The notes under the pieces were generated by a model, which saw only the letters and a list, made by a program, of their open reading frames with translations, did not search any database and was not told where the DNA came from. From Rhodovastum sp963714255 (lineage in GTDB: Bacteria > Pseudomonadota > Alphaproteobacteria > Acetobacterales > Acetobacteraceae), in assembly GCA_963714255.1 (NCBI GenBank), contig CAVQNU010000006.1, positions 186,001 through 250,000 of the forward strand: a DNA stretch of 64,000 bases, in the 5' to 3' direction. Below, one piece after another: positions 47,344 through 54,475 of this stretch. The first letter of the stretch is position 1; every line of letters begins with the position of its first letter. The position numbers were made by a program, and so were the translations under genes.

Positions 47344-47476
47344 AGGAAGGCCAGGGCTCTGCCCTGGACCCGCCAGGGGGCAGTGGCCGCCTGGACCCCG
47401 CTACTTAAGTAACGGGGTCCAGGGGCCTCTCGGCCCTTGGCGGGTCCAGGGCAGAGCCCTGGCCTTTCTTCCTTTC
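47344..47476. repeat. Palindromic element, copy F, containing the stop codon of the giant glycosyltransferase
   Basis: Outer arms GAGGAAGGCCAGGGCTCTGC and inverse CCAGGGCAGAGCCCTGGCC are present. The inner variable hairpin is missing, leaving only CTTAAG, whose TTAA supplies the TAA stop of the minus-strand gene at 47405. The element lies between two convergent glycosyltransferase genes. Confidence 0.8.
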
Positions 47477-50400
47477 TCGCCCGCAACGCCCCGCCCCCAG
47501 GTCCCGCGCAAGCCGCCGGCGATAGTCAGCCTGCCGGCGCACGGTCTCGGGCGGCAGGTCGAGGCACGCGCGCGCCAGTGCATGCACCCGCGCCACCTCA
47601 TCGACATGCCGCCCCGGCGCCAGGGAGCCGGTGACCCCCCCGGCATGCCGCCGGTGCACATTGAGCGGCGTGGTCACCAGACCGACCCGCCCGGTGCTGG
47701 TGGCGAGCAATTCCAGATACAGGCGCCAATCACCGGCCAGCCGGTAGCCATCCAGATCGTCGCCGCACCGGTCCAGCGCGGCCAGCAGCGAGGCCCGGCG
47801 CCACAGCACGGCGCTGGCGTTGAGAATGAGATTGCGCTCGGCGAGGAAGCGGCGGGCGAATTCGCGGGCGGGGAACACTCCGCCGCCCGACAGCGCGGCC
47901 GCCCCGCTCGCGGCATAATAATCCTTGTAGCTCGGGGTCAGCACCCGTCCCTCGGCATCGATGGCGCAACTGTCGCAGAACACCAGCTCGAGGTCGGCCG
48001 CCTGCTGCGCCAGGGCCGCGAGCGCCGCGAGCAGGGAAGGGTCGGCCTCGTCGTCGGCCTCGGCGATCCACAGCCACTCGCTTTCCGCCAGCGCCGCCGC
48101 GCGCCGCCACTGGCGGAACGGCGAGCCGGAATTGCGTTCGTTGACCACCAGGCGGATGTCGCGGCCCCAGTCGTCGGCGGTTCCGCGCGCCACTGCGATG
48201 CTGTCGTCGGTGGAGGCGTCGTCGAGCACGATCACCTCGGCGACCGGATGGGTCTGGGCGAACACCGAGGCCAGCCGGCGCTGCATGAAGCGGGCGTAGT
48301 TGTATCCCGGCACCGCAACCGAGACCGGCGCCAGCGCCGGCCGCGCCAGGTGCAGCAAGGCAAGCGCGTAGCGGTCGAAGCGGAACGCCGCACCGGCGCG
48401 CTCCGCCAGCCGGGCGCGCCCGCCCGCCAGGGGGGCGGTGGCGAGCAGCCCGCTCACTGCCTCGGCCAGCGCCGCCGCGTCGCCCATCGGCACGGAGGTG
48501 CCGGCGTCCAGCCGTTGCAGCAGGCCCGGAATGCCGCCGGAATCCTCGAAGGCCACGGCCCGCAGCCCGGTCGCCAGCGCCTCCAGCACGACGCTGGGAA
48601 ACGGGTCTTCGCGGGAGGGCAGCACGAACAGGTCGGCGGCGTTGAACCAGGCGGCGGCGTCATCCTGCCAGCCGGCCAGGCGGAACGCGCCGCTGGCCTC
48701 GGCGGCGGCGATTTCGGGGCCGAGATAGGCGCGCACCGAGGGGTCGGCATCGCCGATCCACCAGAACTGTACCGGCGCCCCAAGCCGCTGCACTGCCCGC
48801 CAGGCCTGCAGAAACAGGTCGAACCCCTTGCGCAGATCGGCATAGCCGGCCCCGAGCACCACCTTGGTGGCGGCGGCGACGCCCAGGCGGCGGCGGAGGG
48901 CGGCGCCCGCCTCGGGATCATAGGCGACCGCGCTGGTGCTGCCCTGCGGCAGCACCAGCGCGCGCTCCGGGTCGAGCGCCACCAGCGAGGCGAACCGGTC
49001 GCGCACCGCTCCGGCGGCGAACACCACGCGTCTGGCCGCAGCCGCGCCGGCACGGGCGCCGGCGAGCAGGTTTTTCTCGTGCAGCAAGCGCGGCATTTCG
49101 TGCACCAGCAGCACCGCGTCGATGCCCGCCTCGCCCAGCGCCGGCACCGCCCAGGCCGCGGCGGCGCTGTTCACGATCGCGGCGGTGATGCCGCGCGCCG
49201 CACAGCCGGCCAAGTGGGCGGGCAGGTGCTCCGGGTCGGTCAGCAGCGTGGTCGGCGCGGCGGCGGCGTAGTCGGGCTGCAGCCGGCCGCCGCCGAACAG
49301 CAGGAACTCGATGCCCGCGCCGCAGCGCCGGCGCAGCGTGCGGCCGATATGCAGCAGCAAATGCTGGGCGCCGGCGGGGAAGGCGTCGTGGCCGACCAGC
49401 AGCAGCGGACCGGCGCGCGTGCCGGAAGGCGCGATGGCGCGCGCGGTCGCGTTCAGCCAGGCGCCGCCGAAATGCAGGTCGGGTTCCAGGTAGGCGCCCT
49501 CGGCCCATTCGTTCCAGGCGTTCACGCAAACCAGCCGCTCGTCCATGACCTTATGCGCGGCGGCCCGCTCGACCAGGGCGGCCAGCCAGGCCTGGTAGGC
49601 GGCCGGGCTGGCGCCGTGCAGCACCAGCCCCCCGCCCTGGCGGCGCGGGTCGTTGTCCCAGCCCGGCACGGCGGTTTTGATCAGCGGGAAGGCGGGCGGT
49701 GGCTCGGCGAGCGAGGCGGCGGCGACATCGCCATAGGCGTAGACCTGGGCGGTCGCGGCGTCATCGAACCAGGCGAGCGCGGCGTTGCGCAGCGCCAGCC
49801 CGTTGACCAGCTTGTGCGGCGGGAACTCGACCGCCGCGTCAAACCCGTGCGGGCGCGGGTCGCTGGCGCCGAAGCTTTGCGACATCACCAGCACCGGGTC
49901 CTCGCCGTGGCGGGTGCGGAACGCATCGCGCCAGCGGGCAAGCGTGGCGGCGCAATCCGGGATGATGCCGGCACGGTAGACCATCAGCAGCGGCCGGCCC
50001 TGCAGGCGGATATAGCGCGGGTCGCGGAAGTGGCGCGCGTAGCTGTCGATCAGGGCGTTCTCGTCGCGCGGGCGCCATTCCTGCGAGATCAGGATGTCCT
50101 GGTCCGAGCCGTCCCAACGGCGGGTCCAGTTCTCGTTCGCCCACATCAGGCAGAACGGGAAGTCGAGCGTGCGGTCGGCGAGGAAGGCTTCCAGCGGGCG
50201 TTCGAGCAGGCGGCGGCCGTTGAACCAGTAGAAGTAGAAGATGAAGCCGCCGAGCCCGGCGCCGCGCGCCAGCTCGATCTGCCGGCGCAGGGCGGCGGTG
50301 CCGTCGAGGGTGTAATGGCCAAGGTCGCGCGGCGCGCGCGGCTGATAGTGGCCGGCAAAGCGGGGCAGGGCGCGGGCGAGTGCGGTCCATTCGGTGAAGC

Positions 50401-51220
50401 CGCGGCCCCACCACTGGTCGTTCTCGGCGATCGGGTGGAACTGCGGCAGATAGAACGCCAGCACCGTCGCGCGCCGCGGCGCCGAGGCCGGCAGGGGCTG
50501 GGTTTCCTCGAATTCGGGGCCCGGGCGGGTGAACCGGCGCACCGCATCGTGCACGCCGGCCTCATCCGGCGGCCGCCGCGTGTGCAGCCGGATGACGTGG
50601 CGCAGCCGGCGATAATGCAGCAGCGGGTTCTCGTCCTGCTCGGGGACCAGATAGCGGCGCACATAGAAGCCGGTGTCGAACGCAGGGGAGGGGTTGCGGC
50701 CTTCGCGCCAGCCCCAGAGCAGGTAGTGTTCGAACGGGTCGATGCCGGCCGCGGCGATATCGGGGTGGCGCTGCAGGTACCAGGCGGCGTCGAACTCGGC
50801 GAGCGGCGTGACCTGCCCGGTGCGGCGCCGCGCGAGGTAGTGCGCCAGCAGCGTGCCGGCCTGCGGGGCCTGGTGGTGGCTGCGGTACCAGGGCAGGTCG
50901 AAATGCGGACACGGGGAGCGGTTCTGCGCTTCACCGAAGCGGATGTAGTGCACCAGCGGGTTCAGCCCGCTGCGCGCCACGTCGGGGTTGTGGCGCAGGT
51001 ACCAGGCGGTGTCGAAATACGGGTTGGGGCGGCGGCCCTCGCGCCAGCCCCAGTCGGCGAAATGCACCAGCGGGTCGGCGCCGGCGGCGGCGATGTCAGG
51101 ATAGGTTTCCCGGTACCAGGCGGCGTCGAACAGCCCGGAGGCGCGGATCAGCTCATGCTCCGGGCCGCTGGTGACGCGGTCCGGCGCGGCGTTGGCGCGT
51201 CCGGCGAGGACGGGCGGCAT
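47405..51220 (-). CDS. Giant multidomain glycosyltransferase: repeats, WbsX/GH99-like, GT4-like, GT2
   Basis: 1271 residues from the ATG at 51220, with GGAGG upstream. Residues 30-225 hold about five YPDIAxA modules (FDAAWYRETYPDIAAAGADP, FADWGWREGRRPNP). Residues 260-600 are a WbsX domain (LAFYLPQFHPIAENDQWWGR, MWANENWTRRWDGSD, CVNAWNEWAEGAYLEP). Residues 630-960 are GT4-like (VVLGAGYADLRKGFDLFLQA, LFVLPSREDPFPSVVLEALA). Residues 985-1200 are GT2 (VSVAVPGYNYARFMQRRLAS, LDDASTDDS, LWIAEADDEADPSLL). Three catalytic modules in one chain could build a repeating unit. The last 20 or so residues (KKGQGSALDPP…) are encoded by a palindromic element and are not part of any domain. Confidence 0.92.
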   Translation of the reverse strand: MPPVLAGRANAAPDRVTSGPEHELIRASGLFDAAWYRETYPDIAAAGADPLVHFADWGWREGRRPNPYFDTAWYLRHNPDVARSGLNPLVHYIRFGEAQNRSPCPHFDLPWYRSHHQAPQAGTLLAHYLARRRTGQVTPLAEFDAAWYLQRHPDIAAAGIDPFEHYLLWGWREGRNPSPAFDTGFYVRRYLVPEQDENPLLHYRRLRHVIRLHTRRPPDEAGVHDAVRRFTRPGPEFEETQPLPASAPRRATVLAFYLPQFHPIAENDQWWGRGFTEWTALARALPRFAGHYQPRAPRDLGHYTLDGTAALRRQIELARGAGLGGFIFYFYWFNGRRLLERPLEAFLADRTLDFPFCLMWANENWTRRWDGSDQDILISQEWRPRDENALIDSYARHFRDPRYIRLQGRPLLMVYRAGIIPDCAATLARWRDAFRTRHGEDPVLVMSQSFGASDPRPHGFDAAVEFPPHKLVNGLALRNAALAWFDDAATAQVYAYGDVAAASLAEPPPAFPLIKTAVPGWDNDPRRQGGGLVLHGASPAAYQAWLAALVERAAAHKVMDERLVCVNAWNEWAEGAYLEPDLHFGGAWLNATARAIAPSGTRAGPLLLVGHDAFPAGAQHLLLHIGRTLRRRCGAGIEFLLFGGGRLQPDYAAAAPTTLLTDPEHLPAHLAGCAARGITAAIVNSAAAAWAVPALGEAGIDAVLLVHEMPRLLHEKNLLAGARAGAAAARRVVFAAGAVRDRFASLVALDPERALVLPQGSTSAVAYDPEAGAALRRRLGVAAATKVVLGAGYADLRKGFDLFLQAWRAVQRLGAPVQFWWIGDADPSVRAYLGPEIAAAEASGAFRLAGWQDDAAAWFNAADLFVLPSREDPFPSVVLEALATGLRAVAFEDSGGIPGLLQRLDAGTSVPMGDAAALAEAVSGLLATAPLAGGRARLAERAGAAFRFDRYALALLHLARPALAPVSVAVPGYNYARFMQRRLASVFAQTHPVAEVIVLDDASTDDSIAVARGTADDWGRDIRLVVNERNSGSPFRQWRRAAALAESEWLWIAEADDEADPSLLAALAALAQQAADLELVFCDSCAIDAEGRVLTPSYKDYYAASGAAALSGGGVFPAREFARRFLAERNLILNASAVLWRRASLLAALDRCGDDLDGYRLAGDWRLYLELLATSTGRVGLVTTPLNVHRRHAGGVTGSLAPGRHVDEVARVHALARACLDLPPETVRRQADYRRRLARDLGAGRCGRERKKGQGSALDPPRAERPLDPVT

Positions 51221-51311
51221 GCGGCGCGACCTCCAGGAAGGATGCGCCGGCAGCATGGGGCGGTGCGGCGCGCTGGAGCAACGCCAGTCCATTGATGAGG
51301 CGACGAATTAG

Positions 51312-51350
51312 CAATGCCGTCACGGCGTTACTGGTGCCGTGACGGCATTG
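51312..51350 (-). terminator. Perfect 15-bp hairpin
   Basis: CAATGCCGTCACGGC pairs perfectly with GCCGTGACGGCATTG around a nine-base loop. It lies just downstream of the small membrane protein gene and upstream of the giant glycosyltransferase. No T-run follows; candidate terminator or protein-binding palindrome. Confidence 0.5.
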
Positions 51351-51368
51351 TTGCGCAAGCCTGAAGTT

Positions 51369-51818
51369 TTACGGTTCCTGGCGGGGCGGCATGGAGCCGG
51401 GGCGCCAGGGCGAGGGCTCCGGCTGGCTGACCCGGCGGGTCATGCTCAGCGCCGCCACGACGGTCAGCAGCAGGGCTGCCATCCAGCGCGTGTGGGCGCC
51501 GAAGCTCTCGCCGCTCGAGTGCCAGACCAGAACGAGGAACACCAGCGACACCGCCACCAGCGCGCCGCCGCCGCGGCCGCCCTGGCGGATGGACAGCACG
51601 GCCAGGGCAACGAACACGAAATACAGGCCGATCGCCAGCGCCCGCACCAAGTCGAAGGCGGCGATGGAGATGTCGCGCAGCGCGTCCTGCAACGCCCACC
51701 AGCTGCGTTGCAGGAAGTCGAAGGCGGCGAAGACGAAGCGGTCGGGCCCCGTCAGGTAGACGATCAGGGCCAGCACGATGCCGGCGGCCCAGATGGCGGT
51801 GATGGTGCTGCGGGGCAT
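51369..51818 (-). CDS. Small inner-membrane protein, function unknown
   Basis: 149 residues from MPRSTITAIWAAGIVLALIV at 51818. About four hydrophobic helices are visible: ITAIWAAGIVLALIVYLTG, LVRALAIGLYFVFVALAVLS, GGALVAVSLVFLVLVWHSS and TRWMAALLLTVVAALSM. The C-terminal tail is Pro/Arg-rich. No family is recognised and no catalytic motif is seen. It is transcribed toward the giant glycosyltransferase but separated by a strong hairpin, so a shared operon is doubtful. Upstream lies palindromic element G. Confidence 0.6.
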   Translation of the reverse strand: MPRSTITAIWAAGIVLALIVYLTGPDRFVFAAFDFLQRSWWALQDALRDISIAAFDLVRALAIGLYFVFVALAVLSIRQGGRGGGALVAVSLVFLVLVWHSSGESFGAHTRWMAALLLTVVAALSMTRRVSQPEPSPWRPGSMPPRQEP

Positions 51819-51883
51819 GCGGGTCCGTGGGGCGATTGCGGGAAGCGGCAATATGGGACCGGCGGCGCTGGCGGACAATGTGG

Positions 51884-51930
51884 CTGGGTTAAGGAAGGCC
51901 AGGACAGAGCCCTGGCCTTCCTTAACCCAG
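51884..51930. repeat. Palindromic element, copy G
   Basis: CTGGGTTAAGGAAGGCCAGG pairs perfectly with its inverse, around ACAGAGC. The right arm contains the last codons and TAA of the HAD gene, and the left arm is an inverted copy of that same gene-specific sequence, so the palindrome extends beyond the shared element into locus-specific DNA. Confidence 0.85.
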
Positions 51931-52587
51931 TCTCCGCACGAACAGCCCTGGCAGATCAAGCAAGCTCGCATGCACCGCCACGCAGCGCGCCCGCAATTCC
52001 TCCGTCGGCGGCGCCACATCGGGCACCATCACCGTCATCATCCCGGCCGCCAGCGCCGCCTGCACGCCGGTCGGCGAATCCTCCACCGCCAGGCAATCGG
52101 CCGCCGCCACGCCCAGGCGCTCCGCCGCCGCCAGGAACAAGTCGGGATGCGGCTTCGCCTGCGCCACATCTTCGCGCGTCACCAGCACGTCGAAATGCGC
52201 CAGCACCTCCAGCCGGCGCAGATGCGCCAGCGCCGGCTCGCGGTGGGCGGAGGTCGCCAGCGCAAGCGGCAGACCGCGCCCGGCAACAAAGCGCAGTGCC
52301 TCCGCCGCCCCCGGCTTGAGCGGAATGCCGTTCGCCGCCAGTTCGTCGCGCCGCACCGCGTAGTGGCCGCGGAACGCCTGCAGCGGGAAATCCGCGCCGA
52401 ACCGCGCCCGGATGCGCGCCGTTACCTCCGGTCCCGCCAGTCCGCTCAGCCCGTGCAGGAACGCCGCGTCCGCCGCCAGCCCGACCGACTCCAGCGCATG
52501 CACCAGGGCGGCGCGATAGACGCTCTCGCTGTCGATCAGGGTGCCGTCCATGTCGAACACGACGGCGGCGACCGGGCGCGGTGTCAC
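51922..52587 (-). CDS. HAD-superfamily phosphatase (beta-phosphoglucomutase/Gph-like)
   Basis: 221 residues from GTG 52587, overlapping the acyl-CoA synthetase stop (GTGA). HAD motif I is VVFDMDGTLIDSES with the nucleophile Asp and acid Asp, motif II LALATSAHRE, motif III AKPHPDLFLAAAERLGV and motif IV AVEDSPTGVQAALAAG. A helical cap (about 18-85) places it among subfamily I hydrolases acting on small sugar phosphates or phosphoglycolate. Substrate unknown. Coupling to the ligase gene may simply reflect compact gene order. Confidence 0.9.
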   Translation of the reverse strand: MTPRPVAAVVFDMDGTLIDSESVYRAALVHALESVGLAADAAFLHGLSGLAGPEVTARIRARFGADFPLQAFRGHYAVRRDELAANGIPLKPGAAEALRFVAGRGLPLALATSAHREPALAHLRRLEVLAHFDVLVTREDVAQAKPHPDLFLAAAERLGVAAADCLAVEDSPTGVQAALAAGMMTVMVPDVAPPTEELRARCVAVHASLLDLPGLFVRRLG

Positions 52588-54272
52588 CCCGAAGCCCCGC
52601 CGCGCAACTCCTGCTCCATTTGCGCCCGCATCAGGAATTTCTGCATCTTGCCGGTGACCGTCATGGGGAAGGCGTCGACGAAGCGCACGAAGCGCGGCAC
52701 TTTGTAATGGGCGATCTGGCCGCGGCAGAACTCACGCACCTCTTCCTCGGTCATGCTTTCACCCTCGCGCAGCCGCACCCAGGCGCACAATTCCTCGCCG
52801 TATTTGGCATCCGCCACGCCGAACACCTGCACGTCCGAGATTTTCGGATGACGATACAGGAATTCCTCCACCTCGCGCGGATACACGTTCTCGCCGCCGC
52901 GGATCACCATGTCCTTGATCCGCCCGACGATGGCGCAGTAGCCCTCGGCGTCGATGGTGGCAAGGTCGCCGGTGCGCATCCAGCCGGCCCGGTCGATCGC
53001 CTGGCGTGTGCGTTCGTCGTCGTCCCAGTAGCCCAACATGACCGAATAGCCGCGCGTGCACAGCTCCCCCGGCGTGCCCGGCGGCACCACCCGCCCTTCG
53101 AGGTCGATGATCTTCACTTCCAGATGCGGCTGCACCCGCCCGACGGTGGAAACGCGCCGCTCGATCGGGTCGTCCGGCGTGGTCTGGAAGCTCACCGGGC
53201 TCGTTTCGGTCATGCCATAGGCGATGGTGATCTCGCTCAGATGCATCACCTCGATGCAGCGGCGCATCACTTCGATCGGGCAGGGCGCGCCGGCCATGAT
53301 GCCGGTGCGCAGCGCGCCCAGGTCGAAGCGGGCGAACTCCGGGTGGTCGAGCTGGGCGATGAACATGGTCGGCACGCCATACAGCGCGGTGCAGCGTTCC
53401 TCGGCGACGGTCTGCAGTGTCGCCAGCGGGTCGAAACCCTCGCCGGGAAACACCATCGCCGCGCCATGCGTCAGGCAGCCCAGCACCCCCATCACCATGC
53501 CGAAGCAATGATACAGCGGCACCGGAATGCACAGCCGGTCCTGCGCGGTCAGGCGCATTGCCTCGCCCACGAACAACCCGTTGTTGAGGATGTTGTGGTG
53601 GGTGAGCGTCGCCCCTTTCGGCGCGCCGGTGGTGCCGGAGGTGAACTGGATGTTGACCGGGTCGTCGAACTGCAGCGTGCGGCCGAGTTCCGCCAGAAGC
53701 GGGTGCTGCGCCGGGCCGCCGAGGCCGGGAATGTCCTCGAAGGCGAGCGCGCCCGGAATGGTGCGCGCGCCGATCTGGATCACCAGTTCCAGGGTGGGCA
53801 GCCGCTCGGCCCGCAGCTTGCCCGGCACCGCATGCGCCAGTTCCGGGGCGAGCCGGGTCAGCATGCCGGCGTAGTCGCTGGTCTTGAAGGCGGTGGCGGT
53901 CACCAGCGCCCGGCAGCCCACTTTGTTCAGGGCGTATTCCAGCTCGGTGGGGCGATAGGCCGGGTTGATGTTGACCAGGATCAGCCCTGCCTTGGCCGCG
54001 GCGAACTGGGTGATGATCCATTCGGCGTTGTTGGGCGACCAGATGCCGATGCGCTCGCCCGGCCGCAGCCCGAGCGCCAGCAGCCCGGCGGCAAATCCGT
54101 CGACGCGGCCGGCGAGCTCGCGCCAGCTCCACCTTATGCCCTGCTGGCGAACGATCAGGCCGGGCCGGTCGCCCCAGCTTGCCACCGTGCGGTCGAAATG
54201 CGCCCCGACCGTCTCGCCGAGCAGGGGCACCGTTGAAGTGCCGCTCACATAACTTGTGGCAAGGCCGCCCAT
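52584..54272 (-). CDS. AMP-dependent fatty-acyl-CoA synthetase
   Basis: 562 residues from the ATG at 54272 with GGGAG upstream. Adenylate-forming signatures are IQFTSGTTGAPKGATLTHHN (A3), YGMTETSPVSFQT (A5), MRTGDLATIDAEGYCAIVGR (A7/A8), DMVIRGGENVYPREVEEFLY and PMTVTGKMQKFLMR, with the catalytic Lys at A10. The overall pattern fits medium/long-chain acyl-CoA synthetases that activate a fatty acid with ATP and CoA in the cytoplasm. It is the promoter-proximal gene of a two-gene unit with the HAD protein. No beta-oxidation genes are adjacent. Confidence 0.94.
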   Translation of the reverse strand: MGGLATSYVSGTSTVPLLGETVGAHFDRTVASWGDRPGLIVRQQGIRWSWRELAGRVDGFAAGLLALGLRPGERIGIWSPNNAEWIITQFAAAKAGLILVNINPAYRPTELEYALNKVGCRALVTATAFKTSDYAGMLTRLAPELAHAVPGKLRAERLPTLELVIQIGARTIPGALAFEDIPGLGGPAQHPLLAELGRTLQFDDPVNIQFTSGTTGAPKGATLTHHNILNNGLFVGEAMRLTAQDRLCIPVPLYHCFGMVMGVLGCLTHGAAMVFPGEGFDPLATLQTVAEERCTALYGVPTMFIAQLDHPEFARFDLGALRTGIMAGAPCPIEVMRRCIEVMHLSEITIAYGMTETSPVSFQTTPDDPIERRVSTVGRVQPHLEVKIIDLEGRVVPPGTPGELCTRGYSVMLGYWDDDERTRQAIDRAGWMRTGDLATIDAEGYCAIVGRIKDMVIRGGENVYPREVEEFLYRHPKISDVQVFGVADAKYGEELCAWVRLREGESMTEEEVREFCRGQIAHYKVPRFVRFVDAFPMTVTGKMQKFLMRAQMEQELRGGASG

Positions 54273-54339
54273 GGAAGTCGCTCCCTGACGTTTATGCTGT
54301 TGCGGCGGTGATTAGCGCCTGCGGGGACGGGCGGGAAGT

Positions 54340-54475
54340 GGAAGCAAGGAAGGCCAGGGCTCTGCCTTGGACCCGCCAGGGGGCGGTGGCCCCCTGGACC
54401 CCTAAAAAGTAATGGGTTCCAAGGGGCCACTGCCCCTTGGCGGGTCCAGGGCAGAGCCCTGGCCTTGCTTGCTAT
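54340..54475. repeat. Palindromic element, copy H, at the 3' end of the hybrid kinase gene
   Basis: Arms GGAAGCAAGGAAGGCCAGGG and inverse GGCAGAGCCCTGGCCTTGC surround CCTAAAAAGTAATGGGTTCC, which is the right boundary of the full-length core. The inner hairpin has been lost. The kinase gene ends inside it at 54402. Confidence 0.8.

Noticed and set aside
47582..51295. 1237-codon open frame on the plus strand
   Set aside because: Exactly antisense to the giant glycosyltransferase; composition (Arg/Gly/Ala-rich, no domain) is a shadow of high-GC codon bias.
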